Below, in pieces: positions 24,553 through 36,699 of a stretch of 64,000 nucleotides of DNA. The notes beneath the pieces are model-generated. The model saw only the letters and a program-made list of their open reading frames with translations, did not search any database and was not told the DNA's origin. The position numbers and the translations under genes were made by a program. Positions within the stretch are counted from its first letter, which is position 1, and each line of letters opens with the position of its first letter. The stretch comes from Drechmeria coniospora. Taxonomy: Eukaryota > Ascomycota > Sordariomycetes > Hypocreales > Ophiocordycipitaceae. Location: NCBI RefSeq assembly GCF_001625195.1, contig NC_054391.1:8136552-8200551 (forward strand). The letters are read 5' to 3'.

Positions 24553-26209
24553 CTTCTGCCTTGTTAGCCTAGGGAGGTTGCTGCAAGGGAATTTCTACTA
24601 CTATTCCGTAGCTACTGTAGTAGCTAGAGTGGGCTAAGTCTGAGTTTTTTAGATAGGGCGTATCTTGACCTTCTTATTGTAGGAAGAAGCTGTACCTCTG
24701 GAAGTTAAGTAGGCTATATACTTTTCGGTTTAAGTTATATAGGGATTCCTTAATACGCGTTCCCCCTAATCCGTAGTAGTATAGCCTACTAATAATATTA
24801 ACTTTTAGTTTCGGAATATATAGTACCTCTTATAGTATAAGAGTACTATAGGTTAGTGGATTGGTATTAATTAATACTGTAAATTTAGCGTTTTTAATTC
24901 TACTAAGGTAGATTGAACTACCTTTAGTAGTAATTGGTTTTGCCTAAGATTTTGCAATTAGTCTAAAGGTTATAAACTTAGACCGATTATTTACTAAATA
25001 GTAGGTTAAGCTAGTATTGTAAAGTAGGCCTATGTAGTATATATTAGTATTAGTAATACTATATAGTATACTAATATTACCTAAGTTAGGTAATATTTCT
25101 AATTCTTATATAGAGTTAGAATTAGTATTTAATTCTTAATAGGAATTAGGTAAGTCTATATAGCCGGCGGTTAGGCTATAGTTACTAACTAGGAAACTAG
25201 TAGTATCCTTTAATTACTTAGTCGATTTATTGGATTTATTGGATTGGCTTGTTTTGCTAGATTGGCTTGTTTTATTAGATTAACTGGGTTAACTAGATTT
25301 AGTAGATTTATTTCCCTTCTTCTTTTTCTTAGGTACTTGGGATGCCTTATAACTAAATGTATTCGATCTAGTAGTACTGGGGTTTTGATTTTCTTTTAGT
25401 AGGTTGGCTATAAGATATTGTAAGTTAAAGATATCCGTTTAAAGTCCTAAGGCTTAAGAAGATATAAGGGTATTTTCCTATATAGCGACCTATTGTAGAA
25501 ATACAGGTTCAACCAATATAAGATAATAGTTAGTTTAGTTTAATAAATTAATTGTTGCTCCGACTAGTTATAGCTTAGTAAGTCGACTATTGAATTTAGT
25601 ATTAAATACATTAAGTATTCCTTTATACCCCTTAAATATAAGGTTGTAGTAGGCCTTATATAGGTTAGAGCGTTAAGCTTTATAACCTTAGGAGTAGTAT
25701 TTCTTTAGTAGTAGAAAAATATTAGTTAGATTTTTAATATATATAGTTAATTTTAAGATTTCTTTTGTATAGCTATCCTGTAGAAGTATAAGTAAATTGG
25801 CCTAATTTCTGCTTAAAAAGCTAGATGCAATTAAGGGCTTATTTAGAAAGCCTTTTAGATTAAGGGCTTAGAGCTATATTAATAGGGATTGCTCCTATAA
25901 CTTATAGTTCTTAGTACCCTTAAGTTTTATATATTCCGGGAATTAAAATGCCTTTTTGTTTAGAGTATAGCTAGAGTAGGTATCCTTTGTCTTAGTAATA
26001 GTAGTACTAGTACTAAGAGTTAACTTAATAATATTTAGTTGTTTTTGTATTTGTAGGATAATAGAGTTAAGTTGCTATAATAGTTCGTTAATTTGCGTTT
26101 ATTATACCCGTAGGTGTTTTTTAATTTCTAATAGGTTGGTCTTCTGACCTTGGTTAGTGGAATCTATTTTCTAGTTAGTAATAAGATTCCGATCTTACCT
26201 TACTTACCT

Positions 26210-26520
26210 AGCTAGTAATACTAGCAATTGGGTCTCCTACTAGTAGTACTAGTAGGGAAGGGAGCCGTAGCTTAAAGACTAAGTATTACCAGTAGTACTG
26301 GTAAATAACGTACTAGTAGTACTAGTAGTTAGGGGAGCTGTAGTTTGGTGACTAAGCGTTACTAGTAGTACTAGTAGGTAACGTACTAGTAGTACTAGTA
26401 GTTGGGGGAGCCGTAGTTTGGTAACTAAGCGTTACTAGTAGTATTAGTAGGTAACTTAGTAAGTTACAGGATTCGATCAATCGTTACTAGTAGTACTAGT
26501 AGGTAACTTAGTAAGTCGCA
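26210..26520. repeat. Palindrome-rich leader repeats of Copia B
   Basis: Repeated blocks with the near-palindrome ACTAGTAGTACTAGT between the primer site and the gag region. The RNA leader would form a series of short hairpins. Confidence 0.75.
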
Positions 26521-26555
26521 AAGATTAATTCCGGAGGATTAATTATAGCCCTTCT

Positions 26556-26567
26556 GGGCTTATAACC
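26556..26567 (-). promoter_or_regulatory. Primer binding site of Copia B (initiator tRNA-Met type)
   Basis: Sense strand GGTTATAAGCCC abuts the 5' LTR. It matches the complement of the anticodon region of eukaryotic initiator tRNA-Met (GGTTATGAGCCC in yeast) with one TG-to-TA change of the RIP type. Copia-group elements are known to use an internal fragment of this tRNA. Confidence 0.7.
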
Positions 26568-27362
26568 TCTTGCAATTTAGGTGCGTAAGAAGAAGGGTAG
26601 TAGAAGTATATTGTACGGACTAGGGAATTAATTAGGCTGTTGGTAATAGTAAAATGGGTACTAGTTAGTAACTAGGTAAGAGTGCAAACTTAGTAGTACT
26701 AAATTATATAAACGAATGCAATTATTCTATTAAGTACAGTATAGGAGAAATAGGACTATTTATATCTTAGAGGTAGTACCTTAACAACCTTAGGTTCCTG
26801 GGTCGAGACTATAACTGCTATACTAATGTACGTATATACGATCTGCAATAACTTAGTATACCTAAGTCGAGACTATAACTGCTATACTAATGTGCATATA
26901 TACGAGCCTGTTAAGTTAGGTAGCTAGTCTATTATACCGTATAGTAGGTTACCTGCTTAGTTATATTCGTACGGTAAGTTACTGGCTTAGTTATCCCTAT
27001 ACTATAGTTTAAATTGCTAAGAGTAGTACTCTTAGCTAGCAACGGCTGGTAGCCGTTGGGAGAATGTTAATTAGTATTCCGATTAATTGACTCCAGTAGT
27101 CGACTGACTACTATATATATGGGTTAGGTTGTAGTAGTAGGTTGGCTAGCAGTAGTACTACCGGTAGTCGCTCCGAGTCGTAGTTCGGAGAAGTAGTATA
27201 TTGTATACTATTAGTTAACTCTATATATATACTAATACTCGCAGTATAGTATAGCATATTTACTAGTAGTAGTACTCCTAGCAGTTACTACTAGTAGTAG
27301 TAGCAATAGGATAGTATCCTATTTAGGTAGTCTTATTAATATAAATACTAGTATTTTTAACA
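26568..27362 (-). repeat. 5' LTR of Copia B (795 bp)
   Basis: Ends TTTAACA next to the TSD TTTAT. Contains two copies of a motif around GTCGAGACTATAACTGCTA about 63 bp apart. Confidence 0.93.
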
Positions 27363-27766
27363 TTTATTAGTACTTCTATAGTTAAGGTACTATTATGGCC
27401 CTATTGTATTGCCCTATTGTATTCCTTATATATTTATAAAGTTATTACCTCTTCCTATTTATAGCTAGTTACTAAGCGCTTATATTAATATATCTATAGC
27501 TATAGTTCTATTATAGCCCTATTGTACTGCCCTTCTGTATTTCTTATATATTTATTATAGGTAAGTTATATTTTTTCTTTTTTCTTTTTTATAATTACTA
27601 CTTTTCTTAATACTATTATTATAATTTCTTACCTCCTCCTATACTCTTGCTTTCCTTACTATATATACTATATTAGGGTTCCTATTACTGCTTATTGCTA
27701 ACTACTTGTATTAGTTTATTATACTTATTTATCTCTTATTGTATTGCTATATCTACTACTATTAAT

Positions 27767-28760
27767 ATTTTTTTTCTCCCCCCTAATAATAATAATAGCT
27801 TTAGATATAGCTATACCTTGGATAAGTTATTAGCCGTTTAGTTAATAGGTAGTTTTATTATTTAGGGAGACTTTTTGGATAAGAAGTATAATGTTCCTAT
27901 TGCTAAGGCTTAAATATATTTACCTTATATTAAACGTTTGGTCTATATTAGTACTGCCTACTATAAATATAATAGTAGTAATAGTTATACTACCTATACT
28001 TTAGCTTAATATAAGTATAAATAGATTCTATACCTACTAATACTATATTTATACCTTTATTATATTATTTATAAGCTTATTTATACTATTGCTAAAGGTA
28101 ACTATATTGTTTTAGCTACTTATATTAAGATAGTTAAATTACCTAACTATTATATTTACCTTTTTACCTTATTTTGCTAGCTTAGTAATACTTAGTATTA
28201 GCTTTATAATACTGTAAGGATAACTTTTGCTAATATTATTCCTACTACTTCCCTTACCCCTATCGGTAGTACTACCTATAGTACTACTGCTATAGTACTA
28301 CTATTAACTTTTAGCGACCCTATAGGTGCCTTAGTACTTGCCTTATAGGCCCTAATACTATTATATAGCGGTAGTATATAATAGTAGTAGCTATAGATAC
28401 TAGTATATAGTTCTACTAGTACTATATAAGGCCTGTATAACTATTAGGGCGCATAGGACGCCTGCCTTAATAGTTTTAAGCTAGTATTATAACGATATCG
28501 TATATTGTATTCTCTTCCTAGCCTACCCTATACCTTTTATTACGTAACGCGCGGACCGTCTGGGTATATAGGCCGTTCCTTACCGCCCTTATTGTTTTTT
28601 GTTTCTTTTCTTCCTCCTTAGTTCGAAAATTCTATAGTCTTTGCGCATACTGCCTTCCTACTAGTCAGCTTCGTAATAAGTATAGTAGTAGTAGTTAAGC
28701 CTTATAGCTATAATTTATAAAGAGCTAGTTGCTACTTACTATACCTATAAGGTAAGTATA
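27767..28760 (+). pseudogene. Antisense reading frame of the minus copy of element A
   Basis: Homologue of the minus-strand frame at 16560-17420, on the strand opposite to this copy's pol. It reads SYTLDKLLAV, then IYLPYIKRLV, then DPIGALVLAL, with TAG at likely Trp codons. It is interrupted by the G repeat at 28488-28678. Function unknown. Confidence 0.58.
28488..28678 (-). mobile_element. Family G solo LTR-like repeat (191 bp)
   Basis: Flanked by TSD AGTAT (28483-28487 and 28679-28683). Reverse complement of the copy at 30495-30685. Sense ends are TGTTACGA...ATCGTTATA. Retains CA/TG steps inside a TA-converted host element. No internal partner in the window. Confidence 0.88.
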
Positions 28761-30494
28761 TTATATTTACTTTACTCTTTCTATTAGGGACTTTAATTCC
28801 CTTTCTCTCCGTATTATGCTATTACTAATTACTTTAGTATATCTTACCTTACTATTACTTTACCCTCTACTGCCCTTAGTAGTACTTATACTTATTGTAT
28901 TTTATTTATAGATAGCCTTTTAGTACTAATTTAACTCCTTTACCTTTTGTCCTTAGTTAAGAATAACTTAAGTAAGCTACTGCCTCCTTTTAGTTGTTAA
29001 GAGCCTAATGCTTATATACTATAGTACTAGAATTTCGTTTTATTATAGTACTTTAATTTAGGGCTAGGAATTTATTAGGGTTAGTTTGGGTCCTTTATCT
29101 TAAGACGTTTTAATTAGGGATAGAGGAGTTATTTATACCCCTTTTAAGTTAAGTAAATATAAGCTATATTAATACTATTATTATAAGGAGATTAGTCTAT
29201 TATAGGTAAGTATATTATTTTATTTTTCCTTATAGTCTATTAGTACTTTAGTTTTCTATAGGTTTTTTAATAGTTCCTATATAGGTTAATTATATCTAGC
29301 TTATTTAACTAGAATATTATAGTACTTACCTTACTCTTATGTATTCTTTATAGTTAAGATTTCCTTTATAATATATTTATCCTATAGTACTCTATCCTTA
29401 TTCTTTACTAATAGTAGCCCTAGCTTAGTATTTATTAATACTTAATTAGGTAGTAGATCTATTATAGCTTATTTTACTAAACCTATATAAAAGGTAGGGT
29501 ATATACCTTAGGGGACGTTTAGTATAACGGTTAGGGGGGTCGGTATAGCTATAACTATATACCTTACTATTACTTAGTTTAGTTTCTTAAATAGGTATAA
29601 AGACTTTATATAGTATAAGCTTAACTATACCTTATCCCCTACCTAGAATTACTTTACCAGGTATTAGTAAGAATTTAATTCTTCCTCTAAGCATTACTAT
29701 ATAAATATAATTACTACCTAAACTAGCTTAATACCTTTATATAGGTACTATATAAATACTATTACCTACTCCTTACTTATAGTTATACTTAGGGTAGGGG
29801 CTTTTACCTATTATACTATATTAACCTTATATTCTAATAGACGGTTATTTAGACTTATACCTATAATAAAAGAGTCTTTACTATTTAGTACTAGCTAGTA
29901 TACTACTAAATAGTCCGGCTAGTTAAACTAATTAAATACTATAAAGGTATATAAAATTACTTAAACTTTTTAGTTTACCTATTCTATACCTATATCTAAC
30001 TATAGGTAGTATACTATAAATAGCTACTATTTAATCCTAATAATATAGTATAATATTGCCTAAAACTAACTAACCTAATTTAATCCTTAGTTAGATATAA
30101 TATATTTCGGTAACCTATAGAAATACTATTAGTACTCCTTAAACCGTTTAGTATATACTCTTACTATTATAAATATTATAGCTTTTAGTTATATATACTT
30201 AAATAGCCTATCTATAAGAACTATTATATACTATAGTACTTATTTATTTTGTATAAGTAGCTTTATTATAAAGTCTATAGAGATCTATTTCTAATACCTA
30301 TTTAATAGCCCTATTAGCTATAGTAGGCCCTAGTAGTATTACCTACTCTTATAGCTATAGTAGTAATAGTAGTTCTATATAAAATACCCTATTACTACTA
30401 ATATATAATCCTAGTAGTAGTTCCTCTTTAGTACTATAAATATAGTATTATATTCTAAGTACCTTAAGATAGGGGAGTTATAAACTTAGTAAAT

Positions 30495-30685
30495 TGTTAC
30501 GAAACTAACTAGCAGGAAGGCAGTATGCGCAAAGACTATAGAATTTTCGAACTAAGGAGGAAGAAAAGAGACAGAAAACAGTAAGAGCGGTAAGGAACGG
30601 CCTATATACCCAGACAGTCTGCGCGTTATATAATAGAGGGTATAGGGTAGGCTAGGAAGAGAATACAATATACAATATCGTTATA
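30495..30685 (+). mobile_element. Family G solo LTR-like repeat (191 bp), second copy
   Basis: TSD TAAAT (30490-30494 and 30686-30690). Exactly the same length as 28488-28678. Confidence 0.9.
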
Positions 30686-31411
30686 TAAATAATATATATA
30701 GTTAATAGTTCCTATAATAGTAGCTATAAGCGCCCTTAGAATTATAGTATACTATATATATTAATAGTATAGTTAGCTATCTATTCCTATATATTTACTT
30801 TATTTAGGAACTTATAGTCTCTATAATATATAGTATTTAGGTATACTATATATATATAGTTCTTAATAACTACTTAGTCCTATAGCTCTTATAAGCTAGG
30901 GTTATAAAATAACTATAATTCTAGTAGTAGGTTACTAAGTAGTTACTCTATAGGTATACTATAGGTACTTAGTAAACTCCTAAAGCTATTAATTAATATA
31001 GGTTATAATACTTATATAGCTTAAGGTTAGTTCTCTATATCCTACTACCTATATAATAGTATATTTAAACGTTATACTTAAGATCTAGGTCTATACTATA
31101 AATAAAAGTTAAACTATAAGAGCTTCTTAACCTACTATACCTAGTACTTTTAAGATTTCCTATAGTTAGGTAAAGTATTTTAGGTTCTTATAGTTAGTTA
31201 GAACTATAAATAGTATAGATATACCTTATAGGTCTACTTATTATACCTTAAGGTAGTATACTACTACTAAGAGCTCCTTATTATAGATTATATAATTTTA
31301 CTCTATAGCTATTAATTTTACTAAATAGTATATAACTAGGTATAAAATACTTTTTTTATCTACTTATAATAGGTATCCTCCTAAAGCTATACTAAAATAA
31401 TCTACCTTTAT

Positions 31412-31582
31412 TGTTACGGAGTCGCTAGGCGACTGCTCTAGGACCCTCAATAATGTCTATTAAAAGACTTGAAGGGTAGGAAACTATTTGGCAACTAGGG
31501 CTTCTAGTTGTGTGCGTTCCTCCTAGTGGGTCCCTTGGTTCCCTCCGTTCTCCTATATCGGGCTAAGCCCGATACCATAACA
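31412..31582 (-). mobile_element. Solo family F LTR (171 bp)
   Basis: TGTTACGGAG...CCATAACA with TSD TTTAT (31407-31411 and 31583-31587). Well preserved; inserted in the RNase H/RT region of the minus element A. Confidence 0.95.
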
Positions 31583-33467
31583 TTTATAAATATTAATCTC
31601 TTTATATCCTATTATACTAAAATTAAATATAATATAAATAGTTACTTTAGTTCTTTAAATATATTATCCTCCTTAGTTATTTAGTAGAATAGTTACCCCT
31701 TATAAGTAAGCTAAAATAGGAGTACTATTAATTCCATAAACTAAAGAATAAATTCTTAGTAGAAGTTAGTAAATTCTAGGAAGCTATATACCCCTTAAAT
31801 AGTTCTTAGTACCTTTTAGTTATAAATAGTAGCTATTTTTTCTAGATTAGTCCGAATTTCTACTTCTACCTAAATAATATAGCTAAAATACTTAACTTCC
31901 TTAACTATAAAGGTATACTTATTTAGGTTTAAGTATAGACCTACTTCCTACAGGTATTAAAGTACTCCTTTTACCTTCTAAATATAGTTTGCCTTAAAGC
32001 TTATATATACTAAGATATTATTTAAAAAGGCCGTTATAAAATTTCCTAAGTTAGTCCTAAGTACCCTATTAATATAGTACTAAGATATTATAAGGGTACC
32101 TATAAGTCCAAATAGGTAAACTAGCTATTTAAATAAGCTAAAGCAGGTACAAAATACTATTAGGTACTTACTACTAAGTACAATATAGATCTTATAGAAG
32201 GCTGCCTATATATTAAGTTTTATAAACTAATAGAATCCCAATAGGAAGTATAATATTTCTTTTATTAGTAGTAGGGGATACCTATCCTATATTATAATCT
32301 TATTTAGTATATAGTAATCTATATATAGGTACTACCCTTTCCTTAGTTTTTTAGTTAAAAGAATTAGTACTACTACTACTAAGGAGCTAGTATATATTTA
32401 TCTTTTGTCTAATAGTTTAATAATTTACTATTATACCTTTAATAATTAGTTCTATAGTATACTATATAATAGTCCCTATAGTAGCTCTAGGGGTTCCCTA
32501 TTAGGCCTAGTTTATAGCTTAATATAGTAGTCCTATAGTTCCTAGTATAAAGGAAGTCTAAAGGCCTATGCCTTATTAAATAAGTCGGTAAACTCCTTTA
32601 GGTAGGTAGGTAGGTATCCCTCTATCCTATTAGGCTTAATACTTAGTATTATTTAGCGGAGTACTACTAAGATCTCTATTAAGCTAGTAACTACTATTTA
32701 GCTCTTTAGTTCGGCTATAATAGATAAAATAGTTATAATCTTAAAGTTATAGCTACTATATTATAGGTATATATCTACTACTTATACTACCTAGCCCCTT
32801 ACTGCTCTAATTATAAGGTAGTATTTAGCTATATATAGGTCGATACTATAGTATTCTATTTATAGTAGGTTTAGTATTATATTTTAGCTAAGGCCTAGTA
32901 TTACGTATAGTACTACTAGGGACTTCTAGCTATTTATATTAAGTATAACTTATACTATATATAAGATATATAGGTATACCTCTATTAGGCTACTTTAGTA
33001 GTATATTATTGCTATAGCTATCTTTAATTAGTATTATACTAGTAGTAGAATAAGCTTAAGGTATAGACTTTAGGCTGTATATTTACTAATTATACTATAA
33101 TAGTTATATCTATAATTAATTTAAATATTTAGGAAATAGGTAGAATTTATAAGTATTAGGATAAGGAATAATAGTCTATCTAACTGTACCTTAATATTTT
33201 AAAATTACTTCCTCTAATGCTTAGTCCTTCCGCCTTAGTCCTTATCTATACTATCTTACCCCTATATAAGACTTAGCTTAGGGGTACTTTATTTTTTAAG
33301 AACTAGTCTAAGGATTCCTTTTAGGTATTCTCCCTCTCTATATCTACCTAATATATAAATAGATTTTATACTAAACGTATTATAGGCTATATCTTATAGT
33401 CCTTAATAAAGTACTACTTAGATCTGTAGTATAAATAAGTACCCTCCTCCTTATACATATTAATTAT

Positions 33468-33638
33468 TGTTGCGGAGTCGCTAGGCGACTGCTCTAGGAC
33501 TCTCAATAATGTTTATTAAAAGACTTAAAGGAGGGAAAACTACTTAGCAACTAGGGCTTCTAGTTGTATGCGTACTTCCTAGTAGGTCCCTTGGTCCCCT
33601 CCGTTCTTGTATATCGGGCTAAGCCCGATACCATAACA
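33468..33638 (-). mobile_element. Solo family F LTR (171 bp)
   Basis: TGTTGCGGAG...CCATAACA with TSD ATTAT (33463-33467 and 33639-33643). Well preserved; inserted just after the zinc-knuckle remnant. Confidence 0.95.
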
Positions 33639-34626
33639 ATTATACTATAGGAGACCTAAGTTATATACTGGCTTAAAGACTACCTTAAGCTAGTTCTTAT
33701 TCCTTAGGTTACTAAGTAATAGTACCCTATAGTTACTATATTAATACTTATTATCTATATATTACTATCTTTATTTATTGTAGGTTTTGTTAGGGCTATT
33801 ATATAGCTATAGTAGTTTTAGTATTTCTTTTCTAAGTAGTATAATTTAATATTTACTATAATACTATAGTAAATATTAATAGCTACTTTATAACTATCTT
33901 ATAGGATATTGCACTTAATACTACTATTCCGTATAGTCTTACTAAGTATATAATATAGCTTAATAAGTTTAATTTTGTTAGGCTAATTTATTCCCCTAGC
34001 TAATACTAGCTTTTGTTTAAAGTATATATAGAATAAGGTAAATGCCTTATTGCTTGCTTACTTTAGTTATTTAAGCTTAGCTTGTACTATTTCTATCTAA
34101 TAAGGGTCGGTAAAGATAGATTTAAGGTAAGCTAAGAACTATAACGGGTTGTACTAGTATAATGGCCCTACTTTAAAGAAGGCTATAATATAGGACTAAA
34201 TCTTAAGCGCTAAGTACTGCTAGACGAATATCTATTAGTCCTTATTAGTATTAATAAACTTACAGTTAGTAACTAGCTTATAGGCTATAAGCATCTTTTA
34301 GGCTATAAATATAGTCTTATCTCTATTATATAGTACCCCTATTAGTATTAGTTTACGTTAGACTTAGGGAAGTATTACTAGGCTATTAATAGTTAAGGGG
34401 GTCCGTACTAATCCCAGTATAGTACCGGACTATACCTCTCGGGACGCTTAGTACTATATTATTGCAGTAATTTGCTAGTATAACTACTGGATTTCTATAA
34501 ACCAGTCGGGTAGTAGTTAACTAGTAGTAGTATTTTATTTGCTAGGTAGTATATTGTTATTCTGTTAATCTATTGTTTAATAGTCTGCAGCCTGCTACTT
34601 ACTATAATAAAGGGAGATTTCTTAAA

Positions 34627-34827
34627 TATTATAGAGTTACTAGTACTACTAGTATCTAGTAGTTGGAAATAGTTATTAAGAAATCTATAGAACTCTAACC
34701 TAAATACAAGGTATTAAAGTACTTATACTCCAATACCTACTTAATTATAGAGCACAGAGTTATATGCGGTAGTACGTAACCCTGTCCTAAGATATAGCTC
34801 TATTAGGCAAAGCCTAATATTATAACA
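34627..34827 (-). repeat. 5' LTR of the minus copy of element A
   Basis: The internal sequence adjoining it (34615-34626) is complementary to the LTR at AGATTTCTTAA (sense), one base different from the plus copy at both partners. Confidence 0.92.
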
Positions 34828-34832
34828 ACTCT

Positions 34833-35050
34833 TATTCTTAGTCTTATATATTTGCTTATAAGGCCTATATACTTATAGTACGCCTTATATAAACTTAAGG
34901 TAAATAGGAAAATTTATATTATTAACCCTATTAATACTCTAATATAGTACCTTTACTTCTAGCGGATTTAGCTTAGTATTATATTATTCTTTACTACTAG
35001 TTTTTCAACCAATACCTATATTTAATATTAGAGGTAACTGTAAGGGATTT
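34833..35050. other. AT-rich border sequence
   Basis: Continues the sequence interrupted at 19884. Composition returns to normal by about 35150. No gene seen. Confidence 0.4.
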
Positions 35051-35657
35051 TCAATATTCGAATAACTGTAGCGAGTTTCTTATTAGGAATCTTACTATTA
35101 TATTGTATTACTTCTTAGGTATATATTTTAGTAGCATTTTAATCTGTAGCTATTATTGTTATGATATTTGTAATTGAAAATAAAAGGGGGAAAAGTACCT
35201 GGTTCGGTGGGGAGCCTGGTCCGCTAGTGAGCACCACCCTATCGATGGTGGGGTGTGGTACAAGTATCAGCATAATGGCATTCACATCGACGCATCCCGA
35301 GTTAATTATACAATTGGAATGACGAACATTAGATAACCAAACAGCTGTAGCCGTCGCAGAACACATATCGCCCAAATCTAAGCAGAATTTCTGCTCTATA
35401 TTACCTAACAAGAGAATATCGACTCAATCAAGATCGGCCTCCATGGTGTACCTGCCAAGGATTCTCGGAGTACTCTCATCTTCACCATCCCATTACATGA
35501 CGGGCCGCTGGCTGCACACTAGGCAGTAATGAACTGGCAGTTGCTGGCATACTCACCATCTTCCTGACTTGCGGGTTGCCATTTTCTCATGATTGGCTGT
35601 CTGAGTGGGTTGTTGGCTGATGACGACTCAGTCATTCTTGCAAACTGACTGGTCGCA
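35051..35657 (+). promoter_or_regulatory. Region upstream of the UBTD-like gene
   Basis: Normal base composition. A TATA-like GCTATATATC occurs at 35664-35673, inside the proposed first intron. No conserved protein is recognisable on either strand. A 90-codon minus-strand frame at 35139-35411 resembles nothing I know. Confidence 0.35.
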
Positions 35658-36699
35658 ATGGTAGCTATATATCAGCCCCATCTCGTTATTGTGGTCGCAA
35701 CCTAACCTTAAAGGGCTGCTGTTTCTCTCGTTCTTCAAGTCCAAACTCGCCATATCAAGGTGACGTACCCATTCGTCCCGCGCGAGCCTTTCATCCACCT
35801 TCTCTCATGTTGCCCGATGGTACCCAGCAGGCCAACGGATCCACTGTGACACCACAGGATCTCTCAGAGCGGTCTCGCCGTTCCCGAGAACACCACCCCT
35901 TAGACCAGCACATAAATAAGGCTTTGTGCCGACATGAGTGGATCTCCAAAGACAGAAATTGGACGCGCCAGGAGCTTGACAGGGAACGTGCAGATTTCTT
36001 TGATACTCGAGTCACAGGTCGGCCCGAAATTTGGCAGACCGTTCACGTTGCTCTGCAAATGCTTTGGGAACCAAACCACGAATCTAACGACGACGGTATG
36101 CAAGGCCTCGGCACCGCCCAGTCCATTCTCTCTGCTGCTGAGATATCGTTGCCCACGGGCGACCTCTCGAGTGGCGTTTATGACTCATTTGGCAATTACT
36201 ACCAGCTGCCACAATGGGTTGTTGCCAACCCCAGCAACATGATCAGAGATAATTGTAGTAGAACCAGCGGCAATATTTCGGCGCTTGACAAATATATAAT
36301 TGGAGAAGGTGATGATGAACCATCCACAGATGACGCCGAGCGGGAAGGGGCGGGGGCCAAAGGCCGCCATACCGTTCTGGACCAGGTCACTGTACGCGCA
36401 CGCCTCAGTGAGACTGGTCTCGATGTTGATATAATCATCAGCAAGTTTGACACGGTGCGAAATGTGACGAAAGCGATAACATCTAAATCAGCGGTACGCT
36501 TCCTTGTCCAGCCAGCTCATTCCGTTCCCTGGATTTGTTGTGCATAGTACTTCTTACTCATGCCTCGCGTTTATAGCTTTCTACTACGAAGATGATTCGA
36601 TTAGCCTACATGGGTAAGATATTGAAGGAGAACATGTCTCTCGAGGCTCAGGGTTGGCAGAATGGCTATATCGTCAATGCCCTCGTCTTTGACCGATAG
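35658..36699 (+). CDS. UBTD1/UBTD2-like ubiquitin domain protein
   Basis: Proposed exons 35658-35660, 35714-36493 and 36577-36699 encode 301 residues. The N-terminus MGCCFSRSSSP is a likely N-myristoylation (Gly2) and palmitoylation (Cys3, Cys4) site, suggesting membrane attachment. The UBTD N-terminal ubiquitin-binding domain spans about residues 60-165 (HEWISKDRNWT, RADFFDTRVTGRPEIW, EISLPTGDL, YDSFGNYYQLPQW). An acidic linker follows, then a C-terminal ubiquitin-like domain from about 222 (VRARLSETG, RLAYMGKILKENMSLEAQGW, IVNALVF). Relatives bind ubiquitin and E2/E3 enzymes. The 83-nt second intron is needed to complete the Ubl domain. The first exon is only ATG, followed by GTAGCT, a CTAAC branch-like site and AAG. 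Without that intron the GCCFS frame has AAG instead of ATG, and translation would start at 35807 (269 residues, no lipidation motif). Ubl residues KSALSTTKMI are slightly divergent. The family call is firm; the start is inferred. Confidence 0.88.

Larger units (their letters stand above)
21080..26130 (-). pseudogene. gag-pol of Copia B (RIP-inactivated)
   Basis: On the minus strand, the C-terminal RNase H end is readable at about 21120-21260 (AVNGLAKISYL, then DGLTKALTANLFQRYL; ancestral DxLTKAL). The RT box lies near 22030-22065 (SYIDNYLLIG for YIDD-LLI). The integrase lies near 23540-23700. Three repetitive coding parts are present: 45-bp units (22880-23030), 24-bp units (24440-24552) and 9-bp units (25226-25300). 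Gene order gag, integrase, RT, RNase H identifies Copia. A solo F LTR interrupts it at 23942. Confidence 0.87.
20273..27362 (-). mobile_element. Full-length Ty1/Copia element B (7090 bp, about 795-bp LTRs)
   Basis: LTRs 20273-21066 (3') and 26568-27362 (5') with TSD TTTAT (20268-20272 and 27363-27367). Sense termini are TGTTAAAAAT...TTGCAAGA. A polypurine tract (complement CCCCCTC) abuts the 3' LTR at 21067, and the primer site abuts the 5' LTR. Inserted in the 3' region of the minus element A. It carries a solo F LTR at 23942-24112. Moderately mutated. Confidence 0.95.
28761..34620 (-). pseudogene. gag-pol of the minus copy of element A
   Basis: Same order as the plus copy, in reverse. The RT is around 31990-32240 (complement of the AFLNDILIY block near 32030), the zinc-knuckle remnant is near 33405-33450 (EGTYLYYRS), and gag lies between it and the 5' LTR. 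Interrupted at 30495, 31412 and 33468. Saturated with TAG/TAA. Confidence 0.82.
19890..34827 (-). mobile_element. Ty3/Gypsy chromovirus A, minus copy, interrupted by five insertions
   Basis: 3' LTR 19890-20090 and 5' LTR 34627-34827, both 201 bp, with TSD ACTCT on both sides (19885-19889 and 34828-34832). Inside it lie Copia B (20273-27362), two G repeats (28488-28678, 30495-30685) and two solo F LTRs (31412-31582, 33468-33638), each with its own TSD. Subtracting them leaves about 7.1 kb, the size of the plus copy. It is more TA-converted than the plus copy. Confidence 0.93.

Noticed and set aside
35139..35411. 90-codon minus-strand frame upstream of the UBTD-like gene
   Set aside because: No conserved motif, no neighbouring exons that extend it, and chance length for this composition.
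35711..35807. Loss of the start codon (AAG in place of ATG before GGCTGCTG) making the UBTD-like gene a pseudogene
   Set aside because: An upstream ATG followed directly by a plausible intron supplies the Met in frame, and the rest of the gene is intact. Kept as the alternative, not the main call.
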